Origin: Mycolicibacterium sp. YH-1
GTDB lineage: Bacteria; Actinomycetota; Actinomycetes; Mycobacteriales; Mycobacteriaceae
DNA length: 64,000 bases
Assembly (NCBI RefSeq): GCF_022557175.1
Contig: NZ_CP092915.1
Coordinates: forward strand, 7,192,001 to 7,256,000
Direction: 5' to 3'
In this document: in pieces, positions 9,180 to 16,536 of the stretch
Position numbering within the stretch: position 1 is the stretch's first letter
How the letters are laid out: each line of letters begins with the position of its first letter
Position numbers and translations under genes: made by a program
The notes under the pieces: generated by a model
What the model saw: only the letters and a program-made list of their open reading frames with translations
What the model was told of the DNA's origin: nothing
Databases searched by the model: none

Positions 9180-9210
9180 TTGACATTCAAGCTGGTTGAG
9201 GCCTGACGAT
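9180..9210 (+). promoter_or_regulatory. Candidate MerR-type promoter with long spacer and dyad
   Basis: A perfect -35 (TTGACA, 9180-9185) is followed after 19 bases by GACGAT (9205-9210), six bases before the GTG at 9217. The spacer holds an inverted repeat, TCAA GCTGG TTGA (9187-9199), near its centre. A 19-base spacer with a central dyad is the classic layout of promoters controlled by MerR proteins, so self-regulation of the next gene is likely. The -10 match is weak. Confidence 0.45.
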
Positions 9211-9216
9211 GTTCGG

Positions 9217-10275
9217 GTGACTGACCCCGAGTTGATGTCGATCGGCGTGTTCGCCAAGCTCGCCGGACTAACCGCGAGCGCGTTGCGGTTTTACGACGAT
9301 GCAGGCTTGCTTCCCCCCGAGCAGGTCGACCCGATCACGGGATACCGGCTGTATAGCGAGTCGCAGCTCGCTCGCGCCTCGCAGTTGCGGCAGCTGCGCG
9401 ATATCGGGATGCCGCTGCCCACCATCGGCAAATTCTTCTCCGCCGGCACTCATGAGGCGGCGCAGCTGATCGACGATCAAGTCGCCAAGGTTGCCGCAGA
9501 GGCAGCCGGGATACAACGGGCAGCCGCGACGCTCAAGGCGTCACTTGGAGAGGCGGATCGCCTCAATATTTGCACGCTCTCGGGCCCGGTCCTCGCAGCG
9601 GCGATCGACCAGATCGTGGCCACCACGATTCACAATCCCGACATCCCCGTCCTGAATGGTGTACGCCTGGAAGCGAATCCCGACGCCATCTCGCTGACCG
9701 CAACTGATCGCTACCGCCTGGCCACGCGGACACTGGTACCCAGCCAACCATCTGCCGCTTCCTGGGCAGGGACGCTGGCCGGAGACGATCTCCAGACCGC
9801 AGCCTCGCGACTCCGACGAACCCCCATCGTGACGCTGGAAGCAAGCGCAAGGAGCCTGGGCCTGCGCATGGCCGACACCACCGTGATGCACTGCCGCCTA
9901 CTGGCCGAGGTCTTTCCTGATTACAAGCTTCTGGTTAGTTCACTTCCCCCTGTGTCACATCGCGTCACCGTCGATAAGCAGAACGTGCTCAAGGCGCTAG
10001 AGCAACAGGCGCCAGAGAGGATCGGCCTGCGGATAGCGGCTGGCCGGCCGATCCTCCTGCTGCCCGACTGCGCCGTGGAACTCGGCGGAACCGCGTCTGG
10101 CCCCGACCTGACGCTCTGGTTCGAGCTGACCACGTTGTACCCAGCGGTGAGCCACGCACTGGGCAAACACTTGATGCTCGACCTCCGTGGGGCCGACCAA
10201 CCGGCCACCATCCGATCAGCCGACGACGGCGACTTCACCACCCTCGTCATGCCGTGTCTCAATCCTGCGTATTGA
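9217..10275 (+). CDS. MerR-family HTH protein fused to DNA polymerase III beta-clamp-like domains
   Basis: 352 residues. The first 75 residues form a MerR winged helix (SIGVFAKLAGLTASALRFYD, GLLPPE, TGYRLYS), followed by a helix that usually makes the dimer coiled coil (about 80-110). From about 120 on the chain resembles two sliding-clamp domains instead of an effector-binding domain: LTATDRYRLA, FPDYKLL followed by VTVDKQNVLKAL, and a clamp-like end ADDGDFTTLVMPC. A full clamp monomer has three such domains, so the HTH seems to replace one. GTG 9217 was chosen because VTDPELMSIG resembles the usual start of this group and the promoter is leaderless; ATG 9235 is possible. It sits between espK and espJ. 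Function is unknown; binding DNA is an inference. Confidence 0.82.
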   Translation: MTDPELMSIGVFAKLAGLTASALRFYDDAGLLPPEQVDPITGYRLYSESQLARASQLRQLRDIGMPLPTIGKFFSAGTHEAAQLIDDQVAKVAAEAAGIQRAAATLKASLGEADRLNICTLSGPVLAAAIDQIVATTIHNPDIPVLNGVRLEANPDAISLTATDRYRLATRTLVPSQPSAASWAGTLAGDDLQTAASRLRRTPIVTLEASARSLGLRMADTTVMHCRLLAEVFPDYKLLVSSLPPVSHRVTVDKQNVLKALEQQAPERIGLRIAAGRPILLLPDCAVELGGTASGPDLTLWFELTTLYPAVSHALGKHLMLDLRGADQPATIRSADDGDFTTLVMPCLNPAY

Positions 10276-10370
10276 CCCCCCTCGGCCGTAACCACCGACG
10301 GTTCCTTGACCCGAACGGTGACGTCGATTACACGCCACGCCGAACGACAGACCGGGGTAACAGGCGACGC

Positions 10371-10401
10371 TTGACCTCAACCGCACTTCAGATTCTACGT
10401 T
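10371..10401 (+). promoter_or_regulatory. Candidate promoter of the oxygenase gene
   Basis: TTGACC (10371-10376) is a good -35. The -10 could be TCTACG (10394-10399, 17-base spacer) or TACGTT (10396-10401, 19-base spacer). The second ends six bases before the GTG at 10408, which would give a leaderless mRNA like the one proposed for the MerR gene just upstream. The rest of the 132-base gap holds nothing else I recognise. Confidence 0.45.
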
Positions 10402-10407
10402 CGGGAT

Positions 10408-11451
10408 GTGACCGCACACCAAGAAGACGTAATCGTAGACAACGTCGTACTCCGTGACGGATTCGTTCCGGTGATCGACATCAGCAGCGCCCGCGACAGC
10501 GATCCGCAACAACGGCAAGTCGTCGCTGAAGCCATCGGCCGGTGCTTCGAAAGCAGTGGATTTCTCATACTTGTCGGACACGGCGTGCCCGATGACGTGA
10601 TCGCGGACATGAATCGATCAGTGCGCACATTCTTCGCGTTGCCCGAAAGCTCGAAGGACGCGTTGCGCGCTGATCCTGCCGATCCGCTGGCGCGCGGGTT
10701 CAGCAGCAACGGCAAACTGTCGGCGACCAATGATCAGGCCGACGTCGAGGCGGAGCACCAAGCACCGGACCGGGTCGAGAAGTTCGTCTACGTTCCGCTG
10801 GGCAACCCGGAGGGTATCGATGGGCCCGGGTGGACCGACGAGCGCGTGCTCGTCGAAGAACGGTGGCCCGAGGTCCCCGGATTCCGCACGGTCTACCAAA
10901 GCTATTACTCCGAGATGGCCTCCCTTGCTACCGAATTGTCCCGGTTGTTCGCCCTCGCGTTGGGACTGCGCGAGGACTGGTTCGACGAAAAGATCGACCG
11001 ACACCACTCCAACCTCATGTCTAACTACTACCCGGCCGATGACCAGACACCCGGACAGATTCGCCTCAGCCAGCACAGCGACTGGGGCAATCTCACGATC
11101 CTGCTACAGGACGAATCCCAGCGCGGACTCCAGGTTCTCAATGATCGCGGCGAGTGGGTTGACGTGCCAGTGGTGCCTGGATCGTTCGTCATCAACATTG
11201 GTGACCTTCTGGCGCGGTGGACCAATGACCGCTGGGTCAGCACCGTTCACCGCGTGGTCAGCACGGACTCAGACAAGCCGAGCGGCGATCGGTTCAGCAT
11301 CCCCTTCTTCCACCAACCCAATTTCGATGCCGTCATCGAGTGCATTCCCACGTGCACCACACCCGACTATCCGGCACGGTACGCGCCGGTGGTATCCGGG
11401 CCCTACATGCTCGAAAAGTTCAGGCTTGCTTACGCTCTAAGCCCTTCCTGA
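10408..11451 (+). CDS. 2-oxoglutarate/Fe(II)-type oxygenase of the isopenicillin N synthase fold
   Basis: 347 residues, the usual length. The N-terminal DIOX_N part (VPVIDISS, GFLILVGHGV, FFALPE) is followed by the jelly-roll core. Iron ligands are visible as His223 and Asp225 (QHSDWG) and His281 (STVHRVV), and the carboxylate-binding RxS as Arg295 and Ser297 (DRFSIPFF). Enzymes of this family use O2 with 2-oxoglutarate for hydroxylation or ring closure; the substrate cannot be read from the sequence. The GTG start has a promoter directly upstream. It is inserted in the ESX-1 locus beside the MerR-clamp gene and has no obvious pathway partners. Confidence 0.88.
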   Translation: MTAHQEDVIVDNVVLRDGFVPVIDISSARDSDPQQRQVVAEAIGRCFESSGFLILVGHGVPDDVIADMNRSVRTFFALPESSKDALRADPADPLARGFSSNGKLSATNDQADVEAEHQAPDRVEKFVYVPLGNPEGIDGPGWTDERVLVEERWPEVPGFRTVYQSYYSEMASLATELSRLFALALGLREDWFDEKIDRHHSNLMSNYYPADDQTPGQIRLSQHSDWGNLTILLQDESQRGLQVLNDRGEWVDVPVVPGSFVINIGDLLARWTNDRWVSTVHRVVSTDSDKPSGDRFSIPFFHQPNFDAVIECIPTCTTPDYPARYAPVVSGPYMLEKFRLAYALSPS

Positions 11452-11547
11452 GTGTTCGGCCAGCGCCCCAGGACCAACTGCGGGCCGAACCGAGGACGTT
11501 TGCGCCACGGCTCGGTAGCGGATGTGAGAAGAGAAGGAAACACGATA

Positions 11548-11847
11548 ATGAAGAACCTCGGCATCGCCACCATCGTCGCAGGCGGTTTGGCGGCAGCCGT
11601 TCTCGGGCTCGCCGCTCCTGCGGTTGCGGCCCCCAGTGGCCCGGGCAGCGCGCAGCAGACCATCAACCAACTACAGCGGCAGGGCTACAAGGTGATCGTC
11701 AATCACATTGGCAGCACACCGCTTTCCCTGGCGACCGTCGTCGCGATACGTTCCGGGCAGACCTACAGCCGGACCGACTCGGGCAACCCCGGTGACAGCC
11801 GGCAGACGACCGTCACCAACAAGACGGTCTACGTCGACGTGAAGTAG
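11548..11847 (+). CDS. Small secreted protein of unknown function
   Basis: 99 residues. A clear Sec signal peptide (MKN, then AGGLAAAVLGLAAPA, cleavage after about residue 27) is followed by a 70-residue domain of mixed strands and helix with no cysteine. The start at ATG 11548 is fixed by the signal peptide and by the ribosome site agaagagaagg at about 11527. The signal peptide closely resembles that of the small protein at 47031 while the mature parts differ. A hairpin terminator follows. It converges with espJ. No family was recognised. Confidence 0.8.
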   Translation: MKNLGIATIVAGGLAAAVLGLAAPAVAAPSGPGSAQQTINQLQRQGYKVIVNHIGSTPLSLATVVAIRSGQTYSRTDSGNPGDSRQTTVTNKTVYVDVK

Positions 11848-11863
11848 GTCCTACGACGACGAA

Positions 11864-11887
11864 GGGGCATCCCCGCGGCGGTGCCCC
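11864..11887 (+). terminator. Hairpin terminator after the small secreted protein
   Basis: GGGGCA (11864-11869) pairs with TGCCCC (11882-11887) around a 12-base loop, 17 bases after the stop. A weak T-containing tail (attgtcatatt) follows. It lies between convergent genes and may act on both strands. Confidence 0.55.
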
Positions 11888-11986
11888 ATTGTCATATTCG
11901 CGGCCCCATCCGAGATGTCGCTCAGAGGTGGGCACACTCGGTGGTGGTTCCGCAGCCGTGACGGGTCATGCGACCCGGCTCAACCC

Positions 11987-12772
11987 TCACACGTCGATAG
12001 CAGGATCCGGCGCGGCATGCCGCGGCCCAGCAGGACGCTGATCCGGCACCACTGAATCAGACTGACCAACCGCAGACTCCGGCACGCGTTCACGGCGCTC
12101 CTCGCACGCAGCGGCCTGCTGCTCCTCGGCGGAACGCTCCTCGGATCGAGGCTCCTCCCGCGGCGGACCGGCCGGGGCGTCGCCCGAGGCCGATCCCGGG
12201 GCACCGCTCTCGCCCTTGCCGCCGGCCATCTGGCTGATCTGCTGCACGCCCTGCATGGCACTCTGCGGTGCGGACGACACAGCGCCCATCGCCTGCATGG
12301 GCATCTGCGCGGCCTGACTGGCCATCTGCATCGGCGTGCCCATCATCTGGCTCATCTGACTCATCGGATCCCCGCCAGCGCCGGCGGCACTTCCGGCTGC
12401 GCCGGAAGCTCCACCCGAGCCAGCACCACCACCCGAGCCACCCGAACCCGACCCGTCGAAACGATGCTTCTCGTACTCGGCGGCGAGCTGCTCATCCTTG
12501 GTCTGATACATGTCCGCCGCGGTCACGATGTTCGACGCGGTCTGACCGGCCGCCTCCTTCACCGCGGGCAGGCCCTCGATGATCGGCGTCTCCAGGCCGG
12601 GCAGCTTCGCCGCGATCGCCTGCGAGATGGCGTCGCCGCCAGGCACGCTAAACGGCGCAGGCGCGTCGGGCAAAGCACTGGCAGACACCTCGAGCTGAGA
12701 ACCCAACTGTGACAGCATCTCCGTGTCGACCCTCAGGATGTCGCCGCCACCGGCGCTGTTACCAATCGACAT
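11987..12772 (-). CDS. espJ: ESX-1 secretion-associated protein EspJ
   Basis: 261 residues (M. tuberculosis EspJ is 280). The N-terminal 110 residues are the conserved helical part: VDTEMLSQLGSQLEVSA, then DAISQAIAAKLPGLE and EGLPAVKEA, ending AADMYQTKDEQLA, which matches the EspJ pattern. After it come Gly/Ser-rich, Met/Gln-rich (QMSQMMGTPMQMASQ) and Pro/Glu/Arg-rich segments that look disordered. The start at 12772 was chosen because homologues begin at this Met; 16 upstream codons are open. It is the last gene of the minus-strand ESX-1 block, 13 bases after eccD1. Confidence 0.88.
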   Translation of the reverse strand: MSIGNSAGGGDILRVDTEMLSQLGSQLEVSASALPDAPAPFSVPGGDAISQAIAAKLPGLETPIIEGLPAVKEAAGQTASNIVTAADMYQTKDEQLAAEYEKHRFDGSGSGGSGGGAGSGGASGAAGSAAGAGGDPMSQMSQMMGTPMQMASQAAQMPMQAMGAVSSAPQSAMQGVQQISQMAGGKGESGAPGSASGDAPAGPPREEPRSEERSAEEQQAAACEERRERVPESAVGQSDSVVPDQRPAGPRHAAPDPAIDV

Positions 12773-12785
12773 GTCACACCTCGCT

Positions 12786-14312
12786 TCAGAAACGCAGGTT
12801 GCGAAGGAGGTCGTAGACACCCGCGATCCATAGCAGCAGCGGGATCACCGAGGCGATCGCCGCACCGTCGAGCAACTCAAGGATTCGCTTGGTCACCGGC
12901 GACACCCGGCGCACGCCCGCCGTCGCACCGATGACGATCAGCGCCACCATCCCGGCGGCGGCATAGAGAACCAGCACCAGCCATGCCATATCGGGGTACC
13001 AGTCGGACAGCCGGACTGCCACACCTGTGGGAATCACCACCACGGCCCCGAGAAGCGCCCAGGCACACCAGCGTTCGGCGTACAACCGGGAGCGGAAGGC
13101 GCACACTGCGGTGACCAGGCCGGCCACGATCATGCTGTGCACGAAGAAGTGTCCCTGCGCCACGACGGTGATCGCACCGACGGACAGCACCGTGGCGCCC
13201 GCCATCACGAAGCCGATCAGCAGTTGCTTAGCGAGCTGGCTGCGCTCGGTGAGCCGTGCCGCCGACTCGGGGACCGAGGCGATGATGGCCTGCCACGTCG
13301 GGGACTCCTCGGAGGCCTCGGGCACCGAAACGGGGTCCAGCAGTTCATCGTTGGTGACCGATTCACCCGGCGCCGGGATCGGCGGGAGGGCGATGCGCGC
13401 GACCGCGACGGTCAGCTTGGCGGCGTTGGTCACCACGATGAGTCCGAACGCGATGGCGCCGGCGGGCACCCAGAAAGACCAGCCGTACCCGAACGCGATG
13501 GCCGCGGCGGTGACGGCGATGGCCGTGACGGCTAGGAAAGACGCCACTTCGGCGCGCTTTCGTGGGCCACCTCGGGTTGCCAGCACCAGTAGCAGGACGA
13601 CTGCCGCCGCGCCGGCGATGTTGGGGGCACCCAGCCCGTCGATGCCACGCGGCAGGGGAACCGCGAGTGCCGCCGCGCCCGCCAGCAGCGGAACCGCGGC
13701 GATCAGAAGGCTTTCCGACATGGCGAGGTCGCCGTATCGGGTCTTGGCCAGCATGCTGCCGCCCAGCACCCCGAGTCCCAGCACGCCGACCCCGAGCGTC
13801 CACCACCAGCTATGCCCGGTCGTCGACCACGCCCGCAGCGACGCGCCCGTGAGCACGAGCGCGACGAACGGGATGGCCAGACCGACGAAACGGTTGAGTG
13901 CGGTGCGGTCGAACTCCGGCGACTCGTCGAGCACGGCGATCGCGTCGATCACGTCCTCGACCAGTGGCCGGTACCGCTCGGTGCGGCTCACCGACACCAG
14001 CGTCAGCAGCGCTCCATCGACCACGCCCACGTCGTCCAGGGACTCACTGGCCCTCAGCGGCGGAGCGCCGGGGCGCGCGAACGCCCACTCGCCCTGCGCC
14101 TTGAAGTCGAAACCGGCCAGCACGTCGGCCGGCGCGTCCTCGAGCAGATCACCGAGAACCGACACCGTGTCATCGATGTAGGTCTCGACCGGAGCCGACG
14201 CGGGCAGGACCAGATCGGTCATGCGACGTCCGGTCAGCACCGTGACGCGAGTCGTCGATGGCCTGCCGGGCGTGACGCCCGGCGTGCTGGGTGCGGCGGC
14301 CGTGGCGGTCAA
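12786..14312 (-). CDS. eccD1: ESX-1 membrane channel component EccD1
   Basis: 508 residues (M. tuberculosis EccD1 is 511). The N-terminal 110 residues form the ubiquitin-like domain (TRVTVLTGRRMTDLVLPA to LLTLVSVS). About eleven hydrophobic helices follow from residue 145 to the end (for example LNRFVGLAIPFVALVL and VIPLLLWIAGVYDL). EccD dimers line the ESX membrane complex. The start overlaps the espI stop by four bases. Its place between espI and espJ is the standard ESX-1 order. Confidence 0.95.
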   Translation of the reverse strand: MTATAAAPSTPGVTPGRPSTTRVTVLTGRRMTDLVLPASAPVETYIDDTVSVLGDLLEDAPADVLAGFDFKAQGEWAFARPGAPPLRASESLDDVGVVDGALLTLVSVSRTERYRPLVEDVIDAIAVLDESPEFDRTALNRFVGLAIPFVALVLTGASLRAWSTTGHSWWWTLGVGVLGLGVLGGSMLAKTRYGDLAMSESLLIAAVPLLAGAAALAVPLPRGIDGLGAPNIAGAAAVVLLLVLATRGGPRKRAEVASFLAVTAIAVTAAAIAFGYGWSFWVPAGAIAFGLIVVTNAAKLTVAVARIALPPIPAPGESVTNDELLDPVSVPEASEESPTWQAIIASVPESAARLTERSQLAKQLLIGFVMAGATVLSVGAITVVAQGHFFVHSMIVAGLVTAVCAFRSRLYAERWCAWALLGAVVVIPTGVAVRLSDWYPDMAWLVLVLYAAAGMVALIVIGATAGVRRVSPVTKRILELLDGAAIASVIPLLLWIAGVYDLLRNLRF

Positions 14313-15715
14313 CGGCGCTCGAGCCGGTCGAAGTCGTCGGACAGCGCCGCGGCCAGCTCGACCGTGCGCCGTCGGAAGGTGTTACTCAGCAGCTCCAGTT
14401 CGATCTCGGTGCCCGAGGCGATGTGCTTGTCCCACGGCAGGACGATGACCCGGCCGGGCGCAACGTGCCGTTCGAACTGTTGCACCAGATCCTCCACGTC
14501 GATGTTCGGCTTGCCCGGTACGACGTGGTTGATCACGACGCACGACCGACCCAGTAGATCCTGGTAGCCGTTCTGGCGCAACCAGTCCATCGTCACCGCG
14601 GCCTGTCGTGCGCCGTCGATCGAGGCGCTGGCCACGATCACTAGACCCGACACTGTGGACAGCACTCCGCGTGAACTCGACTGGAACAGTCCGGCACCGC
14701 AGTCGGCGAGCACCAGGTTGTAGTACCGCGACACAATGTTGACCGCGCCCGCCCAGTCCTCCTCGTTGAACTCGCGGCGCGCGCCGCTGTAGTCCTCCGA
14801 CGAGAGCACCTCGAGGTTCGAGCCGTTCATGCTGGTGTACGCGCGGATGTCGTTGTAGCGCGATAATTCCTTGTCCGACAACAGGTCTGCGATGGTCGCC
14901 GCGGACTGCCTGCCCGCGCGGTCGGCCAGGTTGCCTGCGTCGGGATCCGCGTCGACGGCCAGGATGCGGTCGCCGCGGATCTTGCTCATCGCCGAGCCCA
15001 GGGCCACGGTGACCGCGGTCTTGCCTACGCCGCCCTTCAGTCCGAACACACCGATCTGGTACGAGTCGCGCGCATTGCGTCGGATCCGTGCGAACAGATC
15101 CAGCTCGTAGAGCTCGTCGGGTGAGAGTCCCACGTTGATGCGGGTCAGCAGGTACAGGAACCGGCGCCATCCGCGCTGCGACGGTGCCTTGACCGCCGAC
15201 CGCACGCCGACGTGCGACAGCGCGTCGATCGCCCGATGATTGCCAATGCTCGCGGCCGACGCCAGCGCGGGCTGGCCACCGGTCCAGGCACCCTGGCCCT
15301 CCATCTGGGCGTCGGCGAAGTGCTGCGACGGTGCGGGCGCGGGTGCGTGCCGCGCCATCGGTGCAGGGGCAGAGCGCTGCTGCTCGTAACGGGCTCCGGC
15401 GGACGCGGATCCCTGTGGCGCGCGCATCATGCCGTTGGGTGGCACGACCCGCTGCTGGCCAGTGGCCGGTGGGGTCGGCGGCATCTGGGTAGTGATCTCG
15501 GTGGCCCGCGGCGGCGGCGCGGCAGCGGCCTGGGCGGCCGCCGGCGTCACCGGCATGGGATCGGCCGACGCGTCCGGGCGACCGGTGCCAGTGGGCATTG
15601 ACGCAGCCGCGGCAATCGCTGCCTGCAGGGCCTTGGGGTCAACGGTCGTCGTCTCGTCATCGCCCGCCTGCGCAGCCTCAGATGAGTGGAAGAGCCGGTC
15701 ATAGTCGGCCGACAT
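14309..15715 (-). CDS. espI: ESX-1 associated ATPase EspI
   Basis: 468 residues, much shorter than M. tuberculosis EspI (666), mainly because the proline-rich N-terminal half is reduced. It starts MSADYDRLFH as in other EspI proteins, which fixes the ATG at 15715. Residues 20-150 are Ala/Pro-rich and probably disordered. From about 180 a ParA/MinD-type domain follows with Walker A near 225-233 (LKGGVGKTAV) and LAVDADPDAGNLADR. EspI is linked to ATP-dependent control of ESX-1 secretion in M. tuberculosis. The linker before the ATPase (RGWRR, LSPDE) resembles the protein at 29260. A stem-loop separates it from esxA. Confidence 0.92.
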   Translation of the reverse strand: MSADYDRLFHSSEAAQAGDDETTTVDPKALQAAIAAAASMPTGTGRPDASADPMPVTPAAAQAAAAPPPRATEITTQMPPTPPATGQQRVVPPNGMMRAPQGSASAGARYEQQRSAPAPMARHAPAPAPSQHFADAQMEGQGAWTGGQPALASAASIGNHRAIDALSHVGVRSAVKAPSQRGWRRFLYLLTRINVGLSPDELYELDLFARIRRNARDSYQIGVFGLKGGVGKTAVTVALGSAMSKIRGDRILAVDADPDAGNLADRAGRQSAATIADLLSDKELSRYNDIRAYTSMNGSNLEVLSSEDYSGARREFNEEDWAGAVNIVSRYYNLVLADCGAGLFQSSSRGVLSTVSGLVIVASASIDGARQAAVTMDWLRQNGYQDLLGRSCVVINHVVPGKPNIDVEDLVQQFERHVAPGRVIVLPWDKHIASGTEIELELLSNTFRRRTVELAAALSDDFDRLERR

Positions 15716-15757
15716 GGGAAACCTCTCGACAGTGGGGGTCACGCCTGATCATGCGGT

Positions 15758-15797
15758 GAGGTGGGCGAGGCGGCACCAAGGCCGGCCCGCCCACCTC
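15758..15797 (-). other. Strong stem-loop between esxA and espI
   Basis: GAGGTGGGCG (15758-15767) pairs perfectly with CGCCCACCTC (15788-15797), with further pairing inside the loop. It lies in the 97-base gap after the esxA stop on the transcribed minus strand. No T tract follows, so it is more likely a 3'-end protector or partial terminator that lets esxBA mRNA exceed the downstream genes. Confidence 0.55.
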
Positions 15798-15812
15798 CGT
15801 GGTGCGTGCGTG

Positions 15813-16103
15813 TTAGCCGCCGAAGGAACCGGCGTTTGTTTTGTCCGTCATGAGCATCTCATCGCCCGCGTTGTCGCAGGTCTGCGCGAGATTCTGCAGC
15901 GCGTTGTTCAGCTCGAGCGACGCCTCGTCCCAGCGCATCTGCACACTCTGGTAGGCCTCTGAGCCCTCGCCACCCCACGCAGCAGCCAGTGTTGCGAGCG
16001 ACCCCTTGCCCTCGTCGAGCAGACCCGCGGTGGTGGCCGCGGAAGCCTGCAGCTCGCCTACGGCCGCTTTAATCGCGGCGAAGTTCCAAACCTGTGCTGA
16101 CAT
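15813..16103 (-). CDS. esxA: ESAT-6, WXG100 secreted protein EsxA
   Basis: 96 residues (M. tuberculosis ESAT-6 is 95). Two helices are joined by the WxG turn at Trp43-Gly45 (AAWGGEGSEAY). The start MSAQVWNFAAIKAAV and the segment LNNALQNLA match ESAT-6 closely. EsxA is exported as a heterodimer with EsxB through ESX-1. The ATG is 36 bases downstream of the esxB stop. The C-terminus (after about residue 83) diverges, as usual in non-tuberculous species. Confidence 0.98.
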   Translation of the reverse strand: MSAQVWNFAAIKAAVGELQASAATTAGLLDEGKGSLATLAAAWGGEGSEAYQSVQMRWDEASLELNNALQNLAQTCDNAGDEMLMTDKTNAGSFGG

Positions 16104-16139
16104 TAGTTATCTCCGTTTCTCGTGAGTGGATTGTGCGGG

Positions 16140-16442
16140 TCAGATGCCCATTGTGTTGGCCAGCGCCGCCGAGTGGTCCTCGTCGGTCGACGTGTATTGC
16201 GTGCCTGCGACGTGAATGTTCGAGGAGATGTCGTTCAGCTGCTGGATCTGCTGCTGAGCGGCCTCCTGGAAACGCACGAGGGCGTTCTGAGCCGCCATTC
16301 CGGCCTGGCCCTGCCATTGGGCGGCGACTGAGCCGCCGGTGGACTCGACATGTGCGATGACGCCCTTGAGCTCTCCGGAGATGCGCTCGAAGTTGGCTGC
16401 CTCCTTGGCGAGGACAGCGGCATCGGTATTCATCTGTGACAT
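16140..16442 (-). CDS. esxB: CFP-10, WXG100 secreted protein EsxB
   Basis: 100 residues, the same length as M. tuberculosis CFP-10. The WxG turn is AAQWQGQAG near residue 43, and the C-terminal secretion motif YxxxD is YTSTD, followed by a tail read by EccCb1. EsxB partners EsxA one to one. The ribosome site (agaagagg) lies close upstream, and a nested stem-loop separates it from PPE68. Confidence 0.98.
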   Translation of the reverse strand: MSQMNTDAAVLAKEAANFERISGELKGVIAHVESTGGSVAAQWQGQAGMAAQNALVRFQEAAQQQIQQLNDISSNIHVAGTQYTSTDEDHSAALANTMGI

Positions 16443-16468
16443 CGGTGTTTACCTCTTCTTTTTCCTGT

Positions 16469-16536
16469 GTCCTCACCACGGGAAATGGCGAGTCCTTCCG
16501 CCCCCTGGGGTCGGGAAGTCTTGTTTTCGTGAGGAC
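16469..16536 (-). other. Nested stem-loop between PPE68 and esxB
   Basis: GTCCTCAC (16469-16476) and GTGAGGAC (16529-16536) are perfect inverted repeats. Inside them CTTCC and GGAAG with flanking C- and G-runs form a second stem. The structure fills the gap between the PPE68 stop and the esxB leader on the minus strand, and ends before the esxB ribosome site. It could stop part of the upstream transcription or mark a processing site. Confidence 0.5.

Noticed and set aside
8125..9186. A 353-codon minus-strand frame opposite espK
   Set aside because: Shadow of the conserved espK C-terminal domain; no recognisable motif.
13027..14181. A 384-codon plus-strand frame opposite eccD1
   Set aside because: Ser/Thr/Ala-rich shadow with no domain; eccD1 has clear helices and overlaps correctly with espI.
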